From the IMG/VR virus record IMGVR_UViG_3300039448_000012, positions 1 through 26,222 of that record: DNA of 26,222 bases. One strand, written 5' to 3'. This document shows positions 7,758 to 15,713 of this stretch, piece by piece. Both the position numbers and the translations under genes were made by a program. The notes under the pieces are model-generated. The model was not told the origin of the DNA. It made no database searches and saw nothing but the letters and a program-made list of their open reading frames with translations. The stretch comes from a virus. Each line of letters opens with the position of its first letter. Positions within the stretch are counted from its first letter, which is position 1.

Positions 7758-9851
7758 TTAGGAGGCGTCGGTGCCGTAGCACATGCCTGCGGCATAGCGC
7801 AGAACGAAATCCACATCCTGCAGCGCGACAATCCGCAAGCGGCCACGGGTGCTATGGCTGTAGGGGTCAACCGTCAGATCCAGCCCCCCCCACATGCCAA
7901 TCAGAAGATTGGCAAAGTTACCGTGGAACACATCGCCGTTTTGCACCTGGTTGGTGACCTCACCGCGATAGCCGTTGACCGTGTTGTCGGTTTCCCAGAT
8001 CGGCGCACCATTGGAGCCCGCAAATTTCTGCGTGCTTTTGAAGTGGCCACGCATGCCTGCGTTTTGAACATAGGCCATCCGGTCAACATCGGCATTATCA
8101 GAGGCAATGGCACTTTCCATTGCAATCACCTCGGCCCAGGTCGGCATTGCAGACCCGCCGCCAGAGCCTGCGCCGCCAAAGTCGATCACATTCACCCCAT
8201 TGGTGTTTGCAATCCCCAAGGGCTGGTCACCAGTACCGGAACCATAGAACCCGGCCAGGTCAATCGTTCCGGCCAATGCACCCGCCAGATCGCTGCGCAC
8301 AAGCGCTTCGATATCCATGCTGGACTGTTTCAGGGTGCGGCGCGTGATCTCAGAATAGGCACCAACGGTTTTGGGCGAGAACTGCTTCTGACCAAGACCC
8401 AAGATACCCTCTTGGGCTTCATCATCTTCGCCGATCCAATAGCCCTGCGCGCCGCTTTCCTGCGTCGGAATATCTGGGTTTCCGGTAAGCCCCATCAAGG
8501 GAGTGCCCAGCGACAGAAGAATAGCGCGGTTGCGCAACATCTGAATAAAGCTCTGGGTCAACAGTGGGTTTGCAATAGCATTGCCGCCCGTGTCTGCAGA
8601 GGTCGCGGCACCGGTGCCGGTATTGAGCGGCGCACGCACCAGAACATCCATAGGAACCATGATGCCCTGGGCGTCCCGACCCATCGCCTCGGCAGCTGCG
8701 TCGGACGCCTCAAACTCAAAGGATGCAGCCTCCTGGGCCGCCCGGTCCGTTGGGTTGGCCAAAGCACGAACAGCCCGCAGAAACGAAAACTGGTCGGCCT
8801 CTTGTTCGTTCAGGCCAATACCAGAGCGCTCTGTGAGTTGGCGCTGCTCATTGCCCCGCTGGTGCAGGTGATCGAGCAGCCCACGGCGCATATCTTCCAC
8901 ACCCTGGCCGCCTGCAATCATTTCCTGGGCAAGGTCTGCGGCGTCATACTCGCGACCCAGCTCATTCAGCTCACGAACACGCGTCTGCTCTTGCTCACGC
9001 CCCCGGGCCAAAGCAGCAGTTTCACCTGCGCCTGCCCGCTCAAGCATTTCAACAACTTCAACAATATTGCCGTCGTCGTCCACTTTCGCCCGAACCAAAT
9101 TGCCTTCGGCGTCACGGGTGATGATTGTTTTCATCTCGATTTCCCTCTGTTGAGTATCAGCGGGCAAGCCATCCGCGCCCGTACCATCCCCGGCAGTTTC
9201 GCCCGGTTCGCGTGCCTTTCCCTCTGGCGGATTTTCCATTTCCCGCCCCACGCCAACATTCTGGTCGGCAGGCACAGAAACGATAGAAATCTCGTAGGGT
9301 TCCCATTCGGTCATGGTCACCAGATTGGGCTGCCCCTCGCGCACCTCTTCCTCGATCTTGCTCACGGTGTAGCCGACCGAAACATGGCGCCGGATACCGT
9401 CCACAATGTCTTGAAAGATCTCTTGCGCGCGCGGGCTGTTGCCGAACCGGACCAGGGCGCGGCCAACAAGCTCATCATCAACCCAGCCTTTTTCGACCAC
9501 ACCGACTTGATCGTCCCAATCATGACCAACCAGGACCGCGCCACCATCATTCAGGCGCCCCAGCTTTACAGCTTTTCGCTTATGAGAAAGCACTTCCTCA
9601 CCGAACCAGCGCGCAACCGGCGTGGTGCTGGAAAAGGCCAGCTCGACTGTGCGCGCCTCAACATCGACCGCGCCCACCTCAACGGTGCGCAGTAAGCCAC
9701 GGCGCCCCCCGGCCTGCTCTGCATTGACCTGTTCGGCAGTGATACTGCGGGTCAGAGACCGGCCAAGCAGCTCTTGTGCGCTCAGTGGCTCTTTACTCTT
9801 CGTCGTCTTCACCGGGGGTTCCGGCTTTGGCGGTACTGCTTTGCTGGACAT
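7758..9851 (-). CDS. Fused HK97-type prohead protease and major capsid protein
   Basis: The 697-residue product joins two proteins that are usually separate. Residues about 55-205 are a prohead protease with the catalytic pair in LVGHDWDD (His110) and HVSVGY (Ser158), followed by the conserved EISIVSVPAD. Residues about 240-300 are a charged, helical scaffold/delta-like segment. Residues about 330-697 are an HK97-fold capsid with GNPDIP, ITRRTLKQSS and FYGSGTGDQPLGI. The protease should remove the N-terminal part during head maturation. The start is well supported by AAAGGAGGG upstream of the ATG. The gene overlaps the portal gene by 59 nt. Confidence 0.92.
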   Translation of the reverse strand: MSSKAVPPKPEPPVKTTKSKEPLSAQELLGRSLTRSITAEQVNAEQAGGRRGLLRTVEVGAVDVEARTVELAFSSTTPVARWFGEEVLSHKRKAVKLGRLNDGGAVLVGHDWDDQVGVVEKGWVDDELVGRALVRFGNSPRAQEIFQDIVDGIRRHVSVGYTVSKIEEEVREGQPNLVTMTEWEPYEISIVSVPADQNVGVGREMENPPEGKAREPGETAGDGTGADGLPADTQQREIEMKTIITRDAEGNLVRAKVDDDGNIVEVVEMLERAGAGETAALARGREQEQTRVRELNELGREYDAADLAQEMIAGGQGVEDMRRGLLDHLHQRGNEQRQLTERSGIGLNEQEADQFSFLRAVRALANPTDRAAQEAASFEFEASDAAAEAMGRDAQGIMVPMDVLVRAPLNTGTGAATSADTGGNAIANPLLTQSFIQMLRNRAILLSLGTPLMGLTGNPDIPTQESGAQGYWIGEDDEAQEGILGLGQKQFSPKTVGAYSEITRRTLKQSSMDIEALVRSDLAGALAGTIDLAGFYGSGTGDQPLGIANTNGVNVIDFGGAGSGGGSAMPTWAEVIAMESAIASDNADVDRMAYVQNAGMRGHFKSTQKFAGSNGAPIWETDNTVNGYRGEVTNQVQNGDVFHGNFANLLIGMWGGLDLTVDPYSHSTRGRLRIVALQDVDFVLRYAAGMCYGTDAS
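9132..9148 (-). promoter_or_regulatory. Internal ribosome binding site and ATG for capsid-only product
   Basis: Within the fusion gene the coding strand carries AGAGGG at 9148-9143, then 8 nt, then an in-frame ATG at 9134-9132 (residue 240). Initiation here would give a 458-residue scaffold-plus-capsid protein without the protease. This could set a high capsid to protease ratio. The site is seen in the sequence. Its use is inferred. Confidence 0.55.
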
Positions 9852-11376
9852 TGCCCTGCCCTCCTTTGGATTTTGCTGTGATCAGGGTCTGAATGATTTC
9901 TTCGGGGATGCCCTCGGCCCGCATGTCGTCAATGTCGGCTGCGATCTCGGCATAGACCTCGCGCGGATCCCGGCCCCGCTCGCGGATCACCTGGCCACGC
10001 GGCTTGATCAGATTGTCGATTGCCTCAACATCGGCTTTGACGTCTTTGGATGGATCAATCCATTCCCAGCGCCGCGCCTGAAACTGCACCGCCATGAACT
10101 TTTGCCGCTTGGCCGCTGGCAGCGGTGACCCATTCTCGAGGGTGATACGGCCCGCCAGGAGGCCATGCGACAGCCAGCGTTCATAGACCGGCAGCGCAAA
10201 GCTCTCGATCAGAGATTCCTGCAACTCTTTCCAGTGATCGCGCTCGCCCAGCATGCCGTGACGAATGCTCGAGAAATTGACCCCCTCGAGGTCATTGGAC
10301 AGATCGTTATAGGCCACGCCCAAACCGCTCGCGACACCGCGCAGCATGTGCTTGGAGAACACGGCCATCTCCCCATTGGGATACTGGGACTCATCGCTTT
10401 TGATGCGGGCACCCGAAGGCAAGCTCTGGTAAACACCCGGCTCGCTTTCGATCTCAATGCCGTCTTCTTCGTCCTCGTCATCAAGATCAGGGCCGCGTCC
10501 CTCGTCCCACTCAATGAAGCCTTGCCGGTTGGCACCGTCACGCGCAGCCACCAGGGCGGATTTCTCAAACTCTCCCAGCTGGTGCATGCGCCACAGCGCC
10601 GTGGCCATCCAGGGCAGTCCGCGTTTTTGCCCGACAAAATCAGCCTCGAACCAATGCACGATCTCATCGGCCGGCACTTTCACAAAGCCGCGCCCGCTGT
10701 GGTGATAGTCAGCCTCATTCAGGCTTAGCGTGGTGAAGTGGTAGGCAACCGGGCGGCCAAGTTTGGTGTATTCAATGCCCGCGCGAATGAAGCCGCCGCC
10801 CGGCAATTTGTCTTCGTCCAGATCCACCGGGCAGCGCAACGGGTCCAGAACCTGCAGCGCAAACCCCCAGGGGCCTGCATCCCGCCCATAGACAAAGCGC
10901 ACCATGAATTCGCCATCGGTGACACAGCCGTTGATCAGTTCCTTCTGGATCTGGCGAAAGGATCTGCGGCCCGTCACATCGCAGTTCCTGGATTTGCACC
11001 AGTCTTTCCAGGACCGCTCCAGAGCCTTGTTTGCCCCCTGATCCATCTTGCCATCACTGCTATCCTTGACCCTGGCCTGCAGAACCAAGCCCTGCTGCCC
11101 CACGATATTGCGGCGGGCACTGCGCTGGAACGCCTTACCATAGGGGTTATTGGCGGTCTGCTCACGAGATCTGGCCACCAGAACACGCCAGTTTCGCCGG
11201 ATAATCTGATCCGCTGGCAGCGGCGTATTGGTCCACCCACTGGTGAGCCGGTCACTCTGTCCCGCATCAAAATTGCGCACCCCGCCCGACCGCCGCACCC
11301 GCGCCAGCATCGGCGGCGCCTTTCGGCGTGGTGCCTCTTCAACAGGGGCCGTCCGAGAAAAGATCTTGCCAAACAT
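9793..11376 (-). CDS. Phage portal protein, lambda gpB family
   Basis: This 527-residue protein is a lambda-type portal. Features seen are the N-terminal NWRVLVARSREQTANNPYGKAFQRSARRNIVGQQG, which is highly characteristic, then FRQIQKELINGCVTDGEFMVR, VLDPLRCP, the DEIVHWFEADFVGQKRGLPWMATALWRM stretch and NDLSNDLEGVNFSSIRHG. The protein forms the dodecameric ring through which DNA enters the head. The start overlaps the preceding stop as TGATG. The end overlaps the next gene by 59 nt, so the portal C-terminus and the protease N-terminus share DNA in two frames. Confidence 0.95.
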   Translation of the reverse strand: MFGKIFSRTAPVEEAPRRKAPPMLARVRRSGGVRNFDAGQSDRLTSGWTNTPLPADQIIRRNWRVLVARSREQTANNPYGKAFQRSARRNIVGQQGLVLQARVKDSSDGKMDQGANKALERSWKDWCKSRNCDVTGRRSFRQIQKELINGCVTDGEFMVRFVYGRDAGPWGFALQVLDPLRCPVDLDEDKLPGGGFIRAGIEYTKLGRPVAYHFTTLSLNEADYHHSGRGFVKVPADEIVHWFEADFVGQKRGLPWMATALWRMHQLGEFEKSALVAARDGANRQGFIEWDEGRGPDLDDEDEEDGIEIESEPGVYQSLPSGARIKSDESQYPNGEMAVFSKHMLRGVASGLGVAYNDLSNDLEGVNFSSIRHGMLGERDHWKELQESLIESFALPVYERWLSHGLLAGRITLENGSPLPAAKRQKFMAVQFQARRWEWIDPSKDVKADVEAIDNLIKPRGQVIRERGRDPREVYAEIAADIDDMRAEGIPEEIIQTLITAKSKGGQGNVQQSSTAKAGTPGEDDEE

Positions 11377-11906
11377 CAGAACCGAACCTTGTATCTGGGG
11401 CCAAGCCCGCCACCCTTGCGGGCGCGTTTCTGCTGGGCCAGCTGGGCGCGGTAGGTATCCCGCAGCTTCAACAACTCAGTCAGAGGCGTACGTTGCAGCG
11501 AGCGATTGTTGATCTGGTAGCTCTGCTGGTCGATGGTGGCCCGGTTCTCGATCACCGCCTCAACCGCATCGAGCACCCGGCGCACATGATCGCGCCCATC
11601 AAACCCAGCCCCCTGGCTGGCAAGATCTGGCGCAATCGTCACCTCGCCAGTCTCGACCGTGACCACATCGTCCTCAGCACTGGCCCGGATTGCATAGTGA
11701 TACCGACCCGGCGCCCAGTCCGTGGTTGTCGCTGCAGTCGCGTGGAATTCGTGATTGTCCCCGTCGCCCGTGCGCGCGACTAGATCAATTTGACCGGGGC
11801 CGCGTAGGATCAGGCTGACGGCCCATTCCGGTGCAGGATATGCGGGCAGGCAAGCGATGGCCCTAAAGGTCACCCCTGCCCCAACTTCGCGGGGTATTGT
11901 GCTCAC
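11376..11906 (-). CDS. gpW-like head connector protein with N-terminal extension
   Basis: The 176-residue protein sits exactly where lambda places W, between large terminase and portal. Its last ~60 residues (QSYQINNRSLQRTPLTELL, a helix, an RARKGG turn and YKVRF) parallel gpW: a short strand, an R-rich turn, a 'TP..EL..L' helix and a basic C-terminal tail. The first ~105 residues form a beta-rich extra domain with GPGQIDLVAR and APGRYHYAIRAS, absent from lambda gpW (68 residues). A GTG start at 11906-11904 is used with AGGG upstream. gpW identity is by synteny plus pattern and is moderately sure. Confidence 0.65.
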   Translation of the reverse strand: MSTIPREVGAGVTFRAIACLPAYPAPEWAVSLILRGPGQIDLVARTGDGDNHEFHATAATTTDWAPGRYHYAIRASAEDDVVTVETGEVTIAPDLASQGAGFDGRDHVRRVLDAVEAVIENRATIDQQSYQINNRSLQRTPLTELLKLRDTYRAQLAQQKRARKGGGLGPRYKVRF

Positions 11907-11919
11907 GTCTTCGCCCTAT

Positions 11920-13866
11920 TCAGATGCCGCGCCGCCGCCTCTTGCCTTTGGGCTTCCACCGGCGCTTTTTTGCAGTCTCTGGCTTTTGGGCCGGTTCTGC
12001 CTCTGGCGGATTTTCCGCAGGCGCGACCTCGCCCTGTGGCACATCAGGCAAATCAATATCCTCGCCCTGCTTTTCCAGCCCCCGGATCAGCCGCGGGATA
12101 TTCGGATTGAGGATTTGCAGCGCGGCATAGGCATAGACGCGGCAATCAAACGCCTCGTTTCGGGGCCGCAGATTGTGCCATTCGCGAATGGGAAAGCCCT
12201 TTAGGTATTTCGTCCGCAGGGTTTCTGCAGTGAACATCTGATACCAGTTCGGATCCCGATCTAAGGGGAAGTGATTGTAGCCCGGCCCCGGCTCAGAAAT
12301 GCGCGCCCGCTGCGCCACCACCACCTTGGCCTCGTCAACGCCGACAGGAAACAGCTGAACAGGGCGCTGGCCCCGCTGCCGGGCCTTGCTGGGCATCGTC
12401 GTGATGGGGCGGCCCCAGCCACCAACACCCTTGATGGCGAACAGCTTGCGCCCAAACCGCTTGCGCGCATAATCATAGGCCGCCTGCGTATAGCCCGCCT
12501 CGCCCCCGGTATCGAGGCAGGCGGCAGAGATCCGCAGCTCAACGCCGGTTTCATGCGTCCAGGTTTCTGCAAGCAACTCGTCCAATTCGTCCCAGACATC
12601 GGCGCGCAAAGGATCACCCCACAGCACGCGATAGCCCAGCGACCAGGACTCCTCGCCCAGCCCCCAGCCGACAATCTCGACCTCGAGCCGGTCGCTCTGC
12701 ATGTCGATGCCAGCCGTCACGACCCCCACGCCCCTCGGCGCCGGTGCGGCAAACTCGGTTGCTCGCGCCATCAGCACATCGGCCTCGAGCTTGTCGCCTG
12801 CTTCTTCCCAGGTCTCAGCCAGCGACACGTTGACAAATGTCTGCAGATCCCCGGCTGCCTTCTTGTCCAGGAAGCTCTGCACAATGTCTTTCAGGTATCT
12901 GAAACAGCTATAAAGTTCCGAAAGGTGATAGGAGGCGTGGCCCCGAAAGGGCTTCCTGGCAATCCATCCACCGCCCTGGCGCTCTGCATTGCGGATCGCC
13001 GCGTTGCGCTCGCCGTCATTCCAGACAGTCCCGCAGCCATCGGCCTCGCAGAGATAGGTGGCCGTTTCCGGCAGCTGCTGCCCGTCGCCATCTTTATCCC
13101 AGGTAACCTGGGACCATTTGAGCGTTTGCTTGTGCCCGCAATGTGGACACACCACATGGAAATAGCGCTGATCCCCTTGCTCGAAAGCCGTCTCGATCCA
13201 GCTGTCACCTTTGATTGTCGGCGTGCTGATTTCCAACAGCAGCTTCTGATCTCCAAAGGTAGCCGCCCTTTGCCACAACAGGCCCACCGGGTGCCCTTCG
13301 CTGGTGCGGTCATAGCCATCTGTCTCATCACAAACGATGAACGGCGCCGACCGGCCCCGCATCGTCTTGGGTGATCCGGACCAGCTGAACATCAGGAACC
13401 CGCCCGGGTAACTCTTCATCCGCTGGTTGTTGACGCCATCCCGGCCGCGCGGTTTGGCCAGGACATGCTGCAGCCCTTCATTTGCATCAACCATCGGATT
13501 GAATTTGGTCTCAAGCCAGGTGGTCAGATCGCCCTGGCTTGGCTGCATCATCATTTGCGACACGGGATTGAACCCAATGCGAAAGGCTTGCGCAGCGAGA
13601 GCAGTTTGAGTTTTGCCAACCTGCGCGCCCCACATCAAAGAGATACGGTCACAGCGCGGGTCTGCGGTCATGTCGATCACTTCGCGCTGGTATGGCGCGT
13701 TATCAAAACGCATCGGCCCCGGCACGGCATTGCCGACCGGGATTTTGATATTCGCCTCGGCCCATTCCGATGGCATCAAATTGGGAGGCGGTCGCAGATA
13801 CTCCCGCGCATGCCGGGCAGCGCGCGTTACAGCGCGGGCATTGGAAAAATCAGCTCGGACGTTCAC
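11920..13866 (-). CDS. Terminase large subunit, lambda gpA family
   Basis: This 648-residue packaging motor and nuclease resembles gpA. The N-terminus has LRPPPNLMPSEWAEANIKIP, then the ATPase Walker-A-like MWGAQVGKTQ (residues about 78-87), a Walker-B-like FIVCDETDGYD, a CPHCGHKQ metal-binding-type motif, and the nuclease-side GIDMQSDRLEVEIVGWG. The C-terminus is basic and proline-rich (KPKGKRRRRG), possibly contacting the portal. Start is a GTG that overlaps the small-subunit stop (GTGA). The gpA type suggests cos-site packaging. Confidence 0.95.
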   Translation of the reverse strand: MNVRADFSNARAVTRAARHAREYLRPPPNLMPSEWAEANIKIPVGNAVPGPMRFDNAPYQREVIDMTADPRCDRISLMWGAQVGKTQTALAAQAFRIGFNPVSQMMMQPSQGDLTTWLETKFNPMVDANEGLQHVLAKPRGRDGVNNQRMKSYPGGFLMFSWSGSPKTMRGRSAPFIVCDETDGYDRTSEGHPVGLLWQRAATFGDQKLLLEISTPTIKGDSWIETAFEQGDQRYFHVVCPHCGHKQTLKWSQVTWDKDGDGQQLPETATYLCEADGCGTVWNDGERNAAIRNAERQGGGWIARKPFRGHASYHLSELYSCFRYLKDIVQSFLDKKAAGDLQTFVNVSLAETWEEAGDKLEADVLMARATEFAAPAPRGVGVVTAGIDMQSDRLEVEIVGWGLGEESWSLGYRVLWGDPLRADVWDELDELLAETWTHETGVELRISAACLDTGGEAGYTQAAYDYARKRFGRKLFAIKGVGGWGRPITTMPSKARQRGQRPVQLFPVGVDEAKVVVAQRARISEPGPGYNHFPLDRDPNWYQMFTAETLRTKYLKGFPIREWHNLRPRNEAFDCRVYAYAALQILNPNIPRLIRGLEKQGEDIDLPDVPQGEVAPAENPPEAEPAQKPETAKKRRWKPKGKRRRRGI

Positions 13867-14420
13867 GCACGTTCTGCCTCCTGGTCGCCCTCACTCTCCG
13901 GGTCCAGCTCCAAGTCTGCTTCGTTGATCAGATCGCTGTCAGCCAGCACCTCGAGCCGTTGGTCTATCTCTTCCAGCAACACGGCTTTGAAGGTCGTCTC
14001 ATCGGTTTCGCCAATCAGGCGCCGCGCGGCACGACCGGGCAGTACATTGCGCATGCCTGCGCGCACCTCACCAAAGGCTTTGACCAAAGCCCGCTCGAGC
14101 TGTTCAACCGGCACCACTTCATCTTTGGCCTTGGCAAGATCCAGCTCGGCTTGCTCGGTCTCAGCCGCCAGCTTGCGCAGCAGTAATTCGTCTTTGTTGG
14201 CATGTGTGGTGTGGCTCGTTTCAGCCCGGATATCATCCTCGCGCCAGTTGCGAACATCAGCAGTGTTGAATTGCCAGGCCCGGCCACGCCCGCCACGCTG
14301 CACAACAGGGCAGCCCCGGCGCACCCAGCTTTCAACAGTCGGAAGTGACACGCCGTTGATTTCTGCCAGTTCGGTACGGTTTACTACTCGACCGCGTGTT
14401 TTTTTATTCTTTACAGACAC
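13863..14420 (-). CDS. Terminase small subunit, lambda Nu1-like
   Basis: The 185-residue protein starts at a GTG (14420-14418) preceded by AGAGG with 5-nt spacing. Longer readings exist, but this start gives the Nu1 length (181 in lambda) and puts the helix-turn-helix near the N-terminus. The winged-helix region NRTELAEINGVSLPTVESWVRRGCPV and RGRAWQFNTADV corresponds to the cos-binding domain. The helical stretch KLAAETEQAELDLAKAKDEVVP links to the large-subunit-binding part. It recognises the packaging site, expected just upstream. Confidence 0.88.
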   Translation of the reverse strand: MSVKNKKTRGRVVNRTELAEINGVSLPTVESWVRRGCPVVQRGGRGRAWQFNTADVRNWREDDIRAETSHTTHANKDELLLRKLAAETEQAELDLAKAKDEVVPVEQLERALVKAFGEVRAGMRNVLPGRAARRLIGETDETTFKAVLLEEIDQRLEVLADSDLINEADLELDPESEGDQEAERA

Positions 14421-14462
14421 TTGAACCTCTGACGAATACCAAACCCTGTTGGCGCGAAAGGA

Positions 14463-14517
14463 CGGGCAATTTGGTGTTTCAAAACGAAATACAACATTCG
14501 TTTCAATCACTTGCCCG
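14463..14517. promoter_or_regulatory. Nested inverted repeat upstream of terminase genes (cos or operator candidate)
   Basis: The 172-bp noncoding stretch 14421-14592 lies directly before the Nu1-like gene. In it, AAACGAA (14482-14488) and TTCGTTT (14497-14503) form a 7-bp inverted repeat with an 8-bp spacer. Outside it, CGGGCAA (14463-14469) and TTGCCCG (14511-14517) form a second one. A TATATA at 14521-14526 could be a -10 element for leftward transcription. In lambda, cos precedes Nu1, so this is the best place for cos. A regulator site is the alternative. Confidence 0.5.
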
Positions 14518-14592
14518 ATCTATATAAACAACAACCCCATGCCCCAGCGGCACGCACACATAATTTTCTGCGCCTACGACTACCCACAGGCC

Positions 14593-14976
14593 TTACCCCC
14601 CGGGGAAGGACCCGCGAAAAGGTCTGGCGAACAGAGAAAAGATCGAGGCTCCGATCTGGCGCGGCGTTGGCGCCAGCCATCCAACCAGGGCAAGCAACAG
14701 CAGCCATGCTGGTGGATCTTCACGCAAGATCAGCGTCTCCACTCTCTCGCTGCGAACCCCAGTGCGGCCTGCGCTTTGCTCTATGCTGCGCGCCTGCGGG
14801 CGAATGATGCGCTGATCAGAGAATTCGGCTGTGCCAACAGTCTGGGCATTGGTGCGACCCGCCTGCACATTGGCAGCGACATTAGGCCCGCCAGCGGCAA
14901 GACCTGCCAGTTTCCCAACAGGTGAGCCGCAGGAGGCCAAGACCAACAGCCCCAGAGCGAAGGCCCGCCAGTCCAT
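14593..14976 (-). CDS. Unimolecular spanin (spanin2-type lysis lipoprotein)
   Basis: The 127-residue protein joins the outer and inner membranes for the last step of lysis. It begins MDWRAFALGLLVLASCGS, a lipoprotein signal with a lipobox (LAS-Cys16). A proline/glutamine-containing periplasmic linker follows (residues 17-78). One transmembrane helix, PPAWLLLLALVGWLAP (about 78-94), and a basic cytoplasmic tail complete it. This outer-membrane lipid anchor plus C-terminal inner-membrane helix is the u-spanin architecture. The ATG at 14976 overlaps the endolysin stop as TGATG, which I prefer to an ATG 21 nt upstream. Confidence 0.8.
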   Translation of the reverse strand: MDWRAFALGLLVLASCGSPVGKLAGLAAGGPNVAANVQAGRTNAQTVGTAEFSDQRIIRPQARSIEQSAGRTGVRSERVETLILREDPPAWLLLLALVGWLAPTPRQIGASIFSLFARPFRGSFPGG

Positions 14977-15704
14977 CAGCTCAGACCATCCATGCACAGC
15001 GCCCGCTTGCTATCAGCGCGGCGATTTTCTAGCCCACGAACTCGCTTGCCGCCAGCGCGCACCCAGCGGTGTAGCTCATTGCAGGCCCGCTTGTATTGCC
15101 CGGCATTGGCGAGGCGCATCATTGTCGAGCGGCAGACCGGGCCAGAACCCACATTGAAGGCCAGCTCAAGCATGGAAGCCTGCACGCCAACTGGAATGCC
15201 AGGGTTTGTCATGCAGCGGCCAATCTCAGAATAAAACATCTGAACATCAGCCTCTAAGCGGTCAACGCACTCCGACATGCTGGCGCGCTGCCCCATCTTG
15301 ACGCCGTGTGTATCGCCGAAACAGATAGTCGGCACACCCACTATATCCCGGTAGGCCTCAAACCGGACGCCCTCCCATTTTGCAATGAAGGGCGTAGCCA
15401 TGGAGATTACCAGCGCCCCAGCACCAAGACCGACAGCCGTGCGCCTGCGCATTGCCCCGCTCTGATTGCGTCGAAAACCTTTGATCGCCTCAGTCAGCCC
15501 TGCCTGGGCAATGAGGCGCGCAGGGATGGCCAAGGCATTCACCACGGCTGCAGCAGTTGCGAATAGCAACGGATCGACCCCTAGCAGACCCGGAGACACA
15601 ATCGAGACAAAGACCGGCACCGCAGACAGCAAGCAAGCCAGAGCAATCAACCATACCGACCAAGATCCGGTCAGCACAGATTTCCAGTTCGGTAACAGCT
15701 TCAT
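14976..15704 (-). CDS. Holin-like membrane domain fused to GH24 SAR-type endolysin
   Basis: The 242-residue protein has two hydrophobic helices in its first ~70 residues (SVWLIALACLLSAVPVFVSIV and LLFATAAAVVNALAIPARLIA), resembling small phage holins. A basic linker follows, then a third, Gly/Ala-rich helix (AVGLGAGALVISMATPFIA) of signal-anchor-release type. Finally there is a GH24 lysozyme with the full E-x8-D-x5-T triad (Glu111, Asp120, Thr126) and CFGDTHGV. It should cleave peptidoglycan and may also make or time the membrane lesion. Two ATGs are adjacent; the second has 6-nt spacing to GGAG and is used here. Confidence 0.87.
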   Translation of the reverse strand: MKLLPNWKSVLTGSWSVWLIALACLLSAVPVFVSIVSPGLLGVDPLLFATAAAVVNALAIPARLIAQAGLTEAIKGFRRNQSGAMRRRTAVGLGAGALVISMATPFIAKWEGVRFEAYRDIVGVPTICFGDTHGVKMGQRASMSECVDRLEADVQMFYSEIGRCMTNPGIPVGVQASMLELAFNVGSGPVCRSTMMRLANAGQYKRACNELHRWVRAGGKRVRGLENRRADSKRALCMDGLS

Positions 15705-15713
15705 CATCTGCTC

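Noticed and set aside
7662-9695. 677-codon open frame on the plus strand
   Set aside because: It is wholly antisense to the protease-capsid fusion, has no ribosome binding site or protein-like domain, and is a product of high-GC codon bias.
12271-13374. 367-codon plus-strand frame
   Set aside because: Antisense to the large terminase, whose ATPase and nuclease motifs are clear.
13465-14424. 319-codon plus-strand frame
   Set aside because: Antisense to both terminase genes; Ser/Arg-rich shadow sequence.
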